Shown here in pieces: positions 50,076 to 57,682 of a DNA stretch of 57,682 nucleotides (its first letter is position 1; each line of letters starts with the position of its first letter). The notes below the pieces were generated by a model. It saw only the letters and a list, made by a program, of their open reading frames with translations, was not told the origin of the DNA and did not search any database. A program made the translations under genes and the position numbers. Source of the DNA: an uncultured Selenomonas sp. (GTDB taxonomy: Bacteria; Bacillota; Negativicutes; Selenomonadales; Selenomonadaceae); the NCBI GenBank assembly GCA_900552565.1, contig USAK01000010.1, positions 1 to 57,682 of the forward strand, written 5' to 3'.

Positions 50076-51254
50076 ATGAATTCATCCTCTTCCGCTTCAT
50101 CATCCCAAACAAAATTATGGAATTTCGGCAAACGCCTGCTCATCGCTCTGGCGGTATTCGTCGCTCTGGCCGCTGTCGTACAGCTCAATGACGTCACTAA
50201 GCCAAATCTCGTCAATACCGATGGACGTACCTTCATGAAGGCCGTGGTCACGGATATCGTGCGCGATAACGTGCAGGAAAACGGCAGCCGTATCGGCGAC
50301 CAGATTGTCGCCCTGAAACTCGCCGATGGCAGCGAAGTCACGGCGAACTGTCCAAACGGCATGCTGTTCGGCACCGTTTGTGAGCCCGGCATGTCCGTCG
50401 TCGTCATCGCCAGCCAGACGGGCAGTCTCTCATCTTATACGGTTTACAGCTATGACCGCATGACCGCAGTAGCTGCCTTTCTCGCGTTCTTCTGCCTGCT
50501 GCTGATGGCCGTCGGCGGACGTAAAGGCGTCAAATCCGTCATCGCCCTGGCTGCCACCTTCGCCTGCTTCCTGTTCTTCTTCTTTCCGCTGCTCATGCAC
50601 GGGCTTTCCCCAGTATTTGCCGCAGTCATCACGGCCACGCTGATTCCCGCGATGACCGTATGGCTCATCTGCGGCCCGACAAAAAAAGCACTCGCCGCGG
50701 GGCTCGCTTCCTTTGGCGGTGTTCTCTCCGCCGGCATTGCGGCCGAAGTCTTTGGCCGCATGGCCCATCTTTCCGGCTACAACGTGCCGAATATTGAAGC
50801 CCTGATGTTTGTCAGCCAGAACACGAAAATTGACGTTGGCGGCCTGCTGTTTGCCGGCATCCTCTTCGCCAGCCTCGGTGCCGTGCTCGATATCGCCATG
50901 GACGTTTCGGCAGCCGTCACAGAAATTCATGAGGAAAATCCTGAAAAAACCGAGCGTGCCCTCTTCAAGAGCGGCATGCGCGTCGGTCAGGATGTCATGG
51001 GCACGATGGCTGCGACCCTCATCCTCGCCGTCTTTGGCGGCAGCCTCGGCACCTGGGTGCTCGACTACGTCTACAACCTGCCGCTGCTGCAGCTCCTCAA
51101 CTCCAACAGCCTGGACATTGTCATCATGCAGGGCCTTTCGGGCGGCATCGGCGTCATCATGACCGTACCGCTCGCGGCTGCATTCTCTGCACTGCTGCTC
51201 AAACATGCTTTCGTCACAAACTGCCATGCTTCCGTCGTTAAGCCCCCCGAATGA
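50076..51254 (+). CDS. YibE/F family membrane protein
   Basis: The 392-aa protein has an N-terminal membrane segment, a soluble beta-rich domain (about 45-110, external) and about seven further helices. It has the YibE/F pattern GLLFAGILFASLGAVLDIAMD and SGMRVGQDVMGTMAATL (each quoted in part). The family's function is unknown. ATG at 50076 follows AAAGGAAC; the ATG at 50043 has no ribosome site. It lies just behind the phosphatase terminator, and no separate promoter was recognised. Confidence 0.85.
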   Translation: MNSSSSASSSQTKLWNFGKRLLIALAVFVALAAVVQLNDVTKPNLVNTDGRTFMKAVVTDIVRDNVQENGSRIGDQIVALKLADGSEVTANCPNGMLFGTVCEPGMSVVVIASQTGSLSSYTVYSYDRMTAVAAFLAFFCLLLMAVGGRKGVKSVIALAATFACFLFFFFPLLMHGLSPVFAAVITATLIPAMTVWLICGPTKKALAAGLASFGGVLSAGIAAEVFGRMAHLSGYNVPNIEALMFVSQNTKIDVGGLLFAGILFASLGAVLDIAMDVSAAVTEIHEENPEKTERALFKSGMRVGQDVMGTMAATLILAVFGGSLGTWVLDYVYNLPLLQLLNSNSLDIVIMQGLSGGIGVIMTVPLAAAFSALLLKHAFVTNCHASVVKPPE

Positions 51255-51272
51255 TAACCCGCATAATCCCAT

Positions 51273-51315
51273 AAAAAGAAGACCTCAATGCTATCCCCTG
51301 CATTGAGGTCTTTTG
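51273..51315. terminator. bidirectional terminator between YibE/F and the 82-aa gene
   Basis: GACCTCAATGC pairs perfectly with GCATTGAGGTC (11 bp) around an 8-base loop, with T runs on both strands. Confidence 0.9.
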
Positions 51316-51361
51316 TCTCTTACAAAAGTATCAAGTAAACTGTAAGAATATCATACTGCAA

Positions 51362-51610
51362 TCAGCGTGCTGCAATCTGGCCGTTATCAGCGATTTCAGC
51401 AACACCGGCTTTGCCGTTTTCATAATAGGCTACTTTATAAGCCGTCTGTGCGCCATTTTTCATATCCGTCACATTCTCGACTTCTGCCTGCGGATGCAGG
51501 CTCTGCACGACTTCCGCAGCGATGTCTGCCGTGACTTTCGGCGTGCCCTGCAGCATGAGCAGTCCGCCCCATACACATAAACCAATGATTGCAAAAATAC
51601 CATTCTTCAT
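51362..51610 (-). CDS. small exported or membrane-anchored hypothetical protein
   Basis: The 82-aa protein starts with an uncleaved-looking hydrophobic segment (about 5-21) followed by a polar domain with alternating hydrophobic residues (YKVAYYENGKAGVAEI). No domain is recognised. GGGATTGG lies ahead of the ATG. It is flanked by a terminator on its 3' side and about 165 AT-rich, gene-free bases on its 5' side. Confidence 0.7.
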   Translation of the reverse strand: MKNGIFAIIGLCVWGGLLMLQGTPKVTADIAAEVVQSLHPQAEVENVTDMKNGAQTAYKVAYYENGKAGVAEIADNGQIAAR

Positions 51611-51774
51611 CGTACCAATCCCTTTCCTTTATGGTAAATCTTCTTTCCGAGGACTAGTATACTCTATTTTTCATCAATTGTTTACACTTTAAAGGTAAGT
51701 ATTATGTATTCTTGCAAAGTTGTGTAACAATTATGATTAATACATAGGCTTATACTGTATGCATCTTTTCTTCT

Positions 51775-54006
51775 TTAGCGTTTGAATCCATAATGCAATC
51801 GTTCTGCCAGCAGTGTATAGCGTTTTCGTGTATAGTCATTGCTGACTGCTGTATTCAGGGCAGCTTTTGAGCCGAGCAGGATGACCTCCTGCTTCGCCCT
51901 TGTCACTGCCGTATAGAGAAGGTTGCGCTGCAGCATGATATGATGCGCAGAGATCAGCGGCAGGATGACGACGGGATATTCACTGCCCTGACTTTTATGA
52001 ACGGTCAGGGCATAGGCCAGCTGCAGTTCCTTGTATTCCGTCCCCTCATACTCCACTTCCAGATCCTCGCCAAAATGGACCGTCAATTTGCCCGGCTCAA
52101 TGGCCATGATGAAGCCAATATCGCCGTTAAATACCTGCTTGCTGTAGTTATTCTTCGTCTGAATGACCTTGTCCCCCAGACGGAAGGTCTGCACGCCATT
52201 CGTCAGTTCAGGACGACGCGGCGATTTCGGGTTCAGCGCCGCCTGCAGAATGCGGTTGAGATTATCCGTGCCACAGACATTGCGGTGCATCGGCGCCAGG
52301 ACCTGTACATCTGTAAGCGGTGAAAAGCCCTGCTCCGGCAGGACCTTGCTGCAGAGATGAACAATCTCTTCCGCAGCGGTTTCCTCATCGGGCATTTCCA
52401 AAAACTGGAAATCCCCATGCTGTGAGCAGACAGGCAGACGTCCGGCGTTGATGGCATGCGCATTCATGACAATGCTGCTCTCACCCTGCTGACGGAAAAT
52501 ATCCGTCAGGCGAACGCTTGGAATGACGCCGGAGCGCAGGATATCCTTGAGCACTGCGCCGGGGCCGACAGACGGCAGCTGGTCGACGTCGCCGACGAGG
52601 ATGACATGGGCGCCGTCCGGCACGGCCGCCAGAAAATGCTGCATGAGGACAATATCCATCATCGAGACTTCATCCAGGATGATGATGTCCGCCTCAAGCT
52701 GCTCATCTTCATTTTTTCCGAAAGCAGGCGCGCCGCCGGCGCTTGCACCCTGCGCTTCCAAGAGGCGGTGCACGGTCATGGCCTTCTGGCCGGTAGCCTC
52801 AGCGAGGCGTTTGGCCGCACGGCCTGTCGGCGCGCCGAGCATGACTGTGAGCCCCTGCATCTGCAGGAGGTCAATCATGCCGCGTACGACGGTAGTCTTG
52901 CCTGTACCAGGACCGCCCGTCAGCACGAAAACGCCGTACTGCAGGATATCCTCCAGTGCTTCTTTCTGTTTCTCGGCCAGCTGTATCCCCGAAATCTTCT
53001 CCCAATTGGCCACAAGAAGTCTGGGATCTTCCTCCATCGGAATATCGTCGGCATATTTCTGCAGGTAGAGCAGTTTGCGTGCTGTCTTGATTTCCGCGCG
53101 GTAAAGATACTGCGGGTAAATCAGCGTTTCTGCCCCCACGTATTCCACGGCCAGCTTCTTCTCTGCCAAAAGCTCCTTCAGCGTCCTGCGCACGTTCTCA
53201 CGGTCGACTGCAAGGATTTTGGCAGCCAGCTCTGCCAGTTTGTCTGCAGGAATACAGCAGTGTCCCTTCTGTGCGATTTCCTGCAGCGTAAAATCGATGC
53301 CCGCCGCAATGCGGTAGCGGTTGTCTGCGGCAATGCCAAGGCTCATGGCAATGGTATCGGCAATCTTGAAGCCAATGCCCTCGACTTCGCTGGCCAGCTG
53401 ATATGGATGATTTTCAAGCGTATCAATCGAAAAAGAACCGTATTTTTTGAAAATGCGCGCAGCATACGTCCCCGAAATCTTATGGGATTCCAGCCAGAGC
53501 ATGATATCCCGAAGCTCGGACTGTGCCATATACGAAGAGGATATCTTCGCGATGGTCTTCCTGCCGATGCCCGGCACTTCGCTGAGCCGGTGCGGACTCT
53601 GCTCGATGATATGCAGCGTATCCGCACCAAACTGTGCCACGATGCGGCGGGCCAGCGACGGGCCTACCCCATCGACAACGCCGGATGCCAGAAAACGCTC
53701 GATGCCCTCTGCGCTCGATGGCACTTCCATATGCATGCCCGTGGCCTTGAACTGCAGGCCATACCGTTTATGTGTGACCCACTTGCCGCGCAGATGCAGC
53801 TGCTGGCCGACAAGAGGGGCCTCTGCGTTGACCGTCACCGTGATGCGGCCGTTCTGACGGTTGGGCTTGAACGAGAACACAGAAAAACGGCCGTCTTCAC
53901 TGGCAAAGATGATGCTTTCGACAACACCTTCCATTTTTTCTTCCACGTCTGTATCCAGTCCTGGCAGCGGCCGCTGGAGTTCCTGTTCCTGTTCTTTTCT
54001 CGGCAT
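51775..54006 (-). CDS. recD2: RecD2 (YrrC) 5'-3' DNA helicase
   Basis: RecD2 helicases act outside RecBCD in repair and fork maintenance. The 743-aa protein has the long N-terminal region of this class with an OB-like part and helix-hairpin-helix repeats (GVVDGVGPSLAR and SEVPGIGRKT). It then has Walker A GGPGTGKTT (364-372), DEVSMMD, GDVDQLPSVGPG, and the C-terminal SH3-containing helicase motifs HKSQGSEYP and VTRAKQEV. ATG 54006 follows AGGAGGGG. It is co-directional with the ABC-F gene 86 bases upstream. Confidence 0.95.
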   Translation of the reverse strand: MPRKEQEQELQRPLPGLDTDVEEKMEGVVESIIFASEDGRFSVFSFKPNRQNGRITVTVNAEAPLVGQQLHLRGKWVTHKRYGLQFKATGMHMEVPSSAEGIERFLASGVVDGVGPSLARRIVAQFGADTLHIIEQSPHRLSEVPGIGRKTIAKISSSYMAQSELRDIMLWLESHKISGTYAARIFKKYGSFSIDTLENHPYQLASEVEGIGFKIADTIAMSLGIAADNRYRIAAGIDFTLQEIAQKGHCCIPADKLAELAAKILAVDRENVRRTLKELLAEKKLAVEYVGAETLIYPQYLYRAEIKTARKLLYLQKYADDIPMEEDPRLLVANWEKISGIQLAEKQKEALEDILQYGVFVLTGGPGTGKTTVVRGMIDLLQMQGLTVMLGAPTGRAAKRLAEATGQKAMTVHRLLEAQGASAGGAPAFGKNEDEQLEADIIILDEVSMMDIVLMQHFLAAVPDGAHVILVGDVDQLPSVGPGAVLKDILRSGVIPSVRLTDIFRQQGESSIVMNAHAINAGRLPVCSQHGDFQFLEMPDEETAAEEIVHLCSKVLPEQGFSPLTDVQVLAPMHRNVCGTDNLNRILQAALNPKSPRRPELTNGVQTFRLGDKVIQTKNNYSKQVFNGDIGFIMAIEPGKLTVHFGEDLEVEYEGTEYKELQLAYALTVHKSQGSEYPVVILPLISAHHIMLQRNLLYTAVTRAKQEVILLGSKAALNTAVSNDYTRKRYTLLAERLHYGFKR

Positions 54007-54092
54007 AAGCCCCTCCTTTCCGGCAAATCCGGCCTGTCACATCATAAAACAGCGCGTATGGATGCTCGATGCCTTCCCCAGTCGCTCTGCGT

Positions 54093-56081
54093 TCAGGCCT
54101 CTGTCAGACGTTCCCATTTCTCATAGCGCTGCTCTATCTCTTTTTCCTTAGCTGCATAGGCTTCTGCAATTTCCTGGCTCTTCTGCAGGTCCGACTGGAT
54201 GGCAGGGTCGTTCATCTGGAATTCAAGGCCCTTGAGCTCTGCTTCGGCCATGGCAATCTCGGCCTCCGCGCGCTGAATCATCTCTTCGCGCTTCTGGTCG
54301 CTCATGCTCTGGATGCGCCCGATTTCCGCGCGCTTCTTTTCTTCCGCACGGCGTTTTTCCTCAGCCTCTTTCTGCTTCAATGCATCGGCAGCCTGTACCT
54401 TTTTCTCTTTCGCCGCGTGTTTCGCTTTTTCCTTCGCCTCTTTGGCCAGCTGCGCTTTTTCTTCGGCTTCGCGGGTCTCACGCGCCTCTTCTTGAGCCAG
54501 TTCTTTCTTCATTAAATAGTAGCTGTAATTGCCGAGATATTCCGTGAGCTTGCCATTTTCGAGCTCCAATGTACAGTTGGCCACCTTATCAAGAAAATAA
54601 CGGTCATGGGATACGGCGAGAAATGTTCCTGGAAAAGCCATCAAAGCCTCTTCCACAGCCTCACGCGCCGGAATGTCGAGATGATTCGTCGGCTCATCGA
54701 GTACCAGGAAGTTGGCACCGGTCAGCATGAGCTTCAGAAAGGCCACGCGCGACTGCTCGCCGCCGGAAAGGTCGCCGATACGGCGCAGGACTTCGTCGCC
54801 ATGGAACAGAAAAGCACCGAGATAACGGCGGGCCTGTTCCTCGTTGATGCCGTATTCGTAGATGAGCTCATCGAGAATCGTATTGTCCATGTGCAGGCCT
54901 TCATGCTGCTGCGAGAAATAGCCAATCTTGACACGGCTGCCAATCTTGACACGGCCTGTCGGCGACTCCAGCTCGCCTACGAGAATGCGCAGAAGCGTCG
55001 TCTTGCCCGCACCATTCGGGCCGACAAGTGCCACGCCATCGCCGCGGCGAATCAGCATCGAGATATGGTCAAAAATCTTATGACTGCCAAATGCCATCGA
55101 GACATCCTCGAGCTCTGCGACACGCTGGGCGCACTCCGGCGGCTTGTTGAGGGCAAAGTAATTGAAGGAAGCATCCTCCGGCGGTAGAACGATGCGTTCG
55201 AGACGGTTGAGCTGGCTCTGCCGGCCGCGGGCCTGCTTGCTCTTAATACCGGCCTTGTAGCGGCGGATGTATTCCTCCGTCTTCCGGATATGCTCCTGCT
55301 GCTTTTCGTAGGCCGACTGCAGAGCAGCACGGCGCTCCGTCTTGACTTTCATATAATACGTATAATTGCCATCGTAATTCGTGACCGTCTTGCCCGCAAG
55401 CTCAAGAATGCGCGTGGCCACGCGGTCGAGGAAATAACGGTCATGCGAGATAATCAGCACGCCGCCGGCATAGTTCTTAAGGAAGCCCTCAAGCCATTCA
55501 ATCATATGGATATCGAGATGGTTTGTCGGTTCATCGAGGAACAGAAAGTCCGGCTCGCGTAAAAGTGCTTTCGTCAGGCAGATACGCGTCTTCTGTCCGC
55601 CGGAAAAATGCGCGACGTTCTTCGTGAAATCCGCTTCCGTAAAGCCAAGGCCGAAAGCCACGCGGCGGATGCGGCTTTCGTAATCATAGCCGCCGAGCAT
55701 TTCAAAGCGCTCCACGACTTTGCTGTAAGCTTTCATCGTCTCTTCGTCATGGTCGACAGCAATCTTCTTCTCGAGTTCCTTCTTGCGTTCGCCGAGGGCA
55801 ATGACATCATCAAACGCACGCAGAAATTCCTCATAAAGCGTGCCATCGCCAAAATCCGCCTGCTGCTCTACATAGCCGATAGTCGCGGCCTCGTCAAGCT
55901 GCACCGTGCCGCCGTCATATTCTTCCTGCCCCAAAAGACAGCGCATGAGCGTCGTCTTGCCCGCGCCATTTGCGCCGACAAAGCCGACTTTATCCCCGCG
56001 TGCCACTTCAAAATTGACATCATGAAAGAGTTCATCAATGCCAAAAGCCTTCTTGAGCCCTGTTACCCGTAGCATTGCCAA
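54093..56081 (-). CDS. ABC-F family ATPase
   Basis: This 662-aa protein has two ABC domains and no membrane part. The first has Walker A GANGAGKTT (36-44) and the signature SGGQKTR; the second has GPNGAGKTT and LSGGEQSRV, and each is followed by DEPTNHLDI. A P-site tRNA interaction linker lies between them. The C-terminus carries a long Glu/Lys/Ala-rich coiled coil (about 530-655), longer than in most subfamilies. ABC-F proteins act on ribosomes. The subfamily (Uup, YdiF or YfmR type) was not resolved. TTG at 56081 is favoured because GGAG lies about 9 bases upstream. Confidence 0.92.
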   Translation of the reverse strand: MAMLRVTGLKKAFGIDELFHDVNFEVARGDKVGFVGANGAGKTTLMRCLLGQEEYDGGTVQLDEAATIGYVEQQADFGDGTLYEEFLRAFDDVIALGERKKELEKKIAVDHDEETMKAYSKVVERFEMLGGYDYESRIRRVAFGLGFTEADFTKNVAHFSGGQKTRICLTKALLREPDFLFLDEPTNHLDIHMIEWLEGFLKNYAGGVLIISHDRYFLDRVATRILELAGKTVTNYDGNYTYYMKVKTERRAALQSAYEKQQEHIRKTEEYIRRYKAGIKSKQARGRQSQLNRLERIVLPPEDASFNYFALNKPPECAQRVAELEDVSMAFGSHKIFDHISMLIRRGDGVALVGPNGAGKTTLLRILVGELESPTGRVKIGSRVKIGYFSQQHEGLHMDNTILDELIYEYGINEEQARRYLGAFLFHGDEVLRRIGDLSGGEQSRVAFLKLMLTGANFLVLDEPTNHLDIPAREAVEEALMAFPGTFLAVSHDRYFLDKVANCTLELENGKLTEYLGNYSYYLMKKELAQEEARETREAEEKAQLAKEAKEKAKHAAKEKKVQAADALKQKEAEEKRRAEEKKRAEIGRIQSMSDQKREEMIQRAEAEIAMAEAELKGLEFQMNDPAIQSDLQKSQEIAEAYAAKEKEIEQRYEKWERLTEA

Positions 56082-56124
56082 ATATATCCACTCCCATAAA
56101 TCTGGTCATTTCTTCTTATTGTCA

Positions 56125-56148
56125 GAAAGACGGAGCACACGCTCCGTC
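56125..56148 (-). terminator. terminator after the LCP gene
   Basis: GACGGAGC/GCTCCGTC with an ACAC loop, followed on the minus strand by TTTCTG. Confidence 0.8.
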
Positions 56149-56153
56149 TCACA

Positions 56154-57461
56154 TCATTTTCCTGTTTTATGATAGTCCCTGCCGATATTGACCACAGCCT
56201 GATTCGAGCTGCCGCCATCCTTGATGACGCAGGCAAACGGCATGCCGTAGAACACATCCGTATTGCGCGTGGACGTCGTAATGGTCGTTGTCGGATTCGA
56301 ACTCGTCCTGCCGTTCTCCACACCAGAGATGATGAATCCCTTTTTCTGAAGCGCAGCTGCCACTTCCGCGCCGGCACCATCGATGCCGCTGGAATTGATG
56401 ACCATGACGGAAATTTCCTCCGGCTTCATCGGTGTATCATCTTCATCCTTTTTCTGGTCAGTGAGCTTCGTGCCGCCACTGGTCTTATGTGCCAGCAGCT
56501 TGAGGTCCTTCGGAAGGTCAGCATCGTATTTATCCTCTGCTTCCTGCGCTTCCTGCTCAGCGGCATCCGTCAGCGTCAGGCCAAGCTCCGAAGCCATGAG
56601 CTCACGCACATCCGTGATATCCGGAATCCAGTAGCTGATATCCTTATGATATGCCGGCTGTCCCGGTACCATCTGCGTCTCAAGGCCGTTGGCCTGGAAC
56701 GTCTTCATCTGCTTCGCAAAGCTCAAAAGCTCCGTTACGGACATATCCGTTTTGACCGCCGAGCTGACTTCCTTGACGATATCCGGCAGGCGCGGCAGGA
56801 TTTCCGGCGACAATACCTGTGCCATGACGGCCTTCATGAATTTCTGCTGCCGTCCGATACGGCCGATGTCACCTTCACCATCGCGATAGCGCACATACTG
56901 GATGGCCTTTTTGCCATCCATATGCTGCTCTCCTGGATAAAGGTCAATGACAAGACCGCCATTATCATCCCATGGGTCTTCATAATGCATGCGTTTCTCG
57001 ACGTTGATATCCACGCCGCCAATTGCATCGATGATGCGTTCAAACGCTTTCGTATCAATGATGATATAATGGTCCATAGGCACGCCGAGCAATGTCTCCA
57101 GAGACTTCTGCGTCAGCTCATGTCCGCCATACGCATAAGCATGATTGATTTTATCGTAGCCATGACCATCAATAGCAACACGCGTATCGCGCGGAATCGA
57201 GAGCAGCGCTGCCTTTTCCGCCGTCTGGTCAATCGACGTGACCATCAGCGTATCACTGCGGCCAACATCATCTTTACGGCTGTCAACGCCCATAATCATG
57301 ACATGGGTAATCGCATGATTCGTATCCCCGATTTCATGGACGGATGACTTTTGATGCAGGGCTGCATAACCGCCAACTACAATTAGTATGATAACAGCAA
57401 GAACCAAACCAATCCATTTGATTCGCCGAAAACTGCGCTTCTGCCTGCGCGTTTTACGCAT
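56154..57461 (-). CDS. LytR-CpsA-Psr (LCP) family glycopolymer transferase with LytR_C domain
   Basis: The 435-aa protein has a basic cytoplasmic start, one membrane helix (about 18-38), an extracytoplasmic LCP domain and a C-terminal LytR_C domain (about 345-435). The LCP domain has VMIMGVDSRKDDVGRSDTL, SIPRDTRV and IGRIGRQQKFM, with the Arg and Asp residues that bind pyrophosphate lipids. LCP enzymes attach teichoic-acid-like or capsular polymers to peptidoglycan. In a diderm Negativicute the acceptor is an open question. ATG at 57461 follows AAGGAG; the GTG two codons earlier is inferior. Confidence 0.93.
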   Translation of the reverse strand: MRKTRRQKRSFRRIKWIGLVLAVIILIVVGGYAALHQKSSVHEIGDTNHAITHVMIMGVDSRKDDVGRSDTLMVTSIDQTAEKAALLSIPRDTRVAIDGHGYDKINHAYAYGGHELTQKSLETLLGVPMDHYIIIDTKAFERIIDAIGGVDINVEKRMHYEDPWDDNGGLVIDLYPGEQHMDGKKAIQYVRYRDGEGDIGRIGRQQKFMKAVMAQVLSPEILPRLPDIVKEVSSAVKTDMSVTELLSFAKQMKTFQANGLETQMVPGQPAYHKDISYWIPDITDVRELMASELGLTLTDAAEQEAQEAEDKYDADLPKDLKLLAHKTSGGTKLTDQKKDEDDTPMKPEEISVMVINSSGIDGAGAEVAAALQKKGFIISGVENGRTSSNPTTTITTSTRNTDVFYGMPFACVIKDGGSSNQAVVNIGRDYHKTGK

Positions 57462-57505
57462 CCTCACCGCTCCTTGTGAAAATAATGAAACGTTACAACT
57501 TATTC

Positions 57506-57534
57506 AGTATATCAAATCTACAAAGTATCTGCAA
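57506..57534 (-). promoter_or_regulatory. promoter of the LCP gene
   Basis: On the minus strand TTGCAG (57534-57529), 17 bases, and TATACT (57511-57506). Confidence 0.72.
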
Positions 57535-57584
57535 ATATGAAACTCGTTTCCAGACGATAGGAAAAAATTATACGCTTGAAACAC

Positions 57585-57610
57585 AAAAAAGGCCCCGCCA
57601 CAGCGGAGCC
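57585..57610 (-). terminator. rRNA operon terminator
   Basis: GGCTCCGC/GCGGGGCC (one G-U pair) with a 4-base loop, followed on the minus strand by TTTTTTGTG. It lies about 10 bases after the 5S end. Confidence 0.9.
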
Positions 57611-57617
57611 CTTGCTT

Positions 57618-57682
57618 AACCGGCAACTTCCTATCCTCCCAGCCCGTCTCCAGACAAGTACTTTCGGCCTCTGAATGCTTAA
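57618..57682 (-). rRNA. rrf: 5S rRNA, 3' part
   Basis: The minus strand shows the 5S 3' half: the AGTTAAGC-type end of loop C, GCCGAAAGTACTTG, GGAGACGGGCTGGGAGGATAGG (quoted in parts) and the terminal GTTGCCGG helix strand. The 5' half lies beyond the window. It is the end of an rRNA operon transcribed towards the LCP gene and closed by a terminator. Confidence 0.88.

Noticed and set aside
52456..54126. 556-aa plus-strand frame opposite recD2
   Set aside because: Antisense to a complete RecD2 with all helicase motifs; composition is that of a shadow frame.

Overview
This 57.7 kb window looks like the core chromosome of a Negativicutes (Selenomonadaceae-type) bacterium, plausibly a Mitsuokella or Selenomonas relative; the genus is inferred from gene content and gene order only. 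Coding density is high and the coding regions are moderately GC-rich. Promoters resemble the sigma-70/A consensus, often TTGNNN-17-TATAAT or an extended TGnTATAAT. Many genes start with GTG or TTG behind a strong Shine-Dalgarno. No prophage, insertion sequence, CRISPR array or plasmid backbone was seen.

Layout: (1) 1-13.5 kb, minus strand: a compact division and cell wall (dcw) cluster, in transcription order mraZ-rsmH-ftsL-murE-murF-mraY-murD-murG-murC-ddl-ftsQ-ftsZ, with a tRNA-Tyr behind ftsZ. It lacks ftsI/spoVD, ftsW, murB and ftsA. (2) 13.5-14.9 kb: an exported polysaccharide deacetylase (minus) and a small DUF1858-type redox protein (plus) with a Crp/Fnr-like palindrome in its leader. 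(3) 14.9-25.3 kb, minus strand: rpsB-tsf-pyrH-frr-(72-aa protein)-ferredoxin, then uppS-cdsA-dxr-rseP-ispG-proS. These provide translation, nucleotide, isoprenoid, phospholipid and envelope functions. Terminators and embedded promoters divide the block into sub-operons. (4) 25.5-33.5 kb: accessory metabolism. It contains a dicarboxylate/amino-acid symporter, a 197-bp imperfect palindrome, an amino acid permease, a YigZ-family protein, two PLP enzymes of sulfur amino acid metabolism, a deoxyinosine glycosylase, a 27-aa membrane peptide and a 5'-truncated metallo-beta-lactamase-fold gene. (5) 33.5-44.3 kb: metal and vitamin functions. It contains a FeoA-FeoB fusion, TatA, a MocR regulator divergent from an ECF S component, an Ogt-type repair protein, an exported protein of unknown function, a membrane-anchored heavy-metal-domain protein behind a CsoR-like operator, an exported SGNH hydrolase, ThiD and an MFS transporter behind a large dyad operator. 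(6) 44.4-57.5 kb: a flavodoxin-like protein, a patch of gene remnants, a membrane protein with a His/Pro pentapeptide repeat, a UvrD/PcrA helicase, an exported metallophosphoesterase behind Pho-box-like repeats, a YibE/F protein, RecD2, an ABC-F protein and an LCP ligase. The window ends in the 3' part of a 5S rRNA.

The parts fit together as follows. Region 1 makes the UDP-MurNAc-pentapeptide and lipid II precursors; the DNPR motif in MurE points to meso-diaminopimelate. Region 3 supplies undecaprenyl phosphate through DXR, IspG and UppS, plus CDP-diacylglycerol, and the LCP protein at the end probably attaches glycopolymers to the wall. The accessory part is rich in readable regulatory DNA: MraZ boxes, a CsoR-like site, Pho boxes, a MocR intergenic region and a Crp/Fnr-like dyad. 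The best candidates for something undescribed are the 197-bp palindrome (26846-27042), the pentapeptide-repeat membrane protein (45596-45988), the 27-aa peptide (32495-32578) and the membrane-anchored metal-binding fusion (39914-40276).
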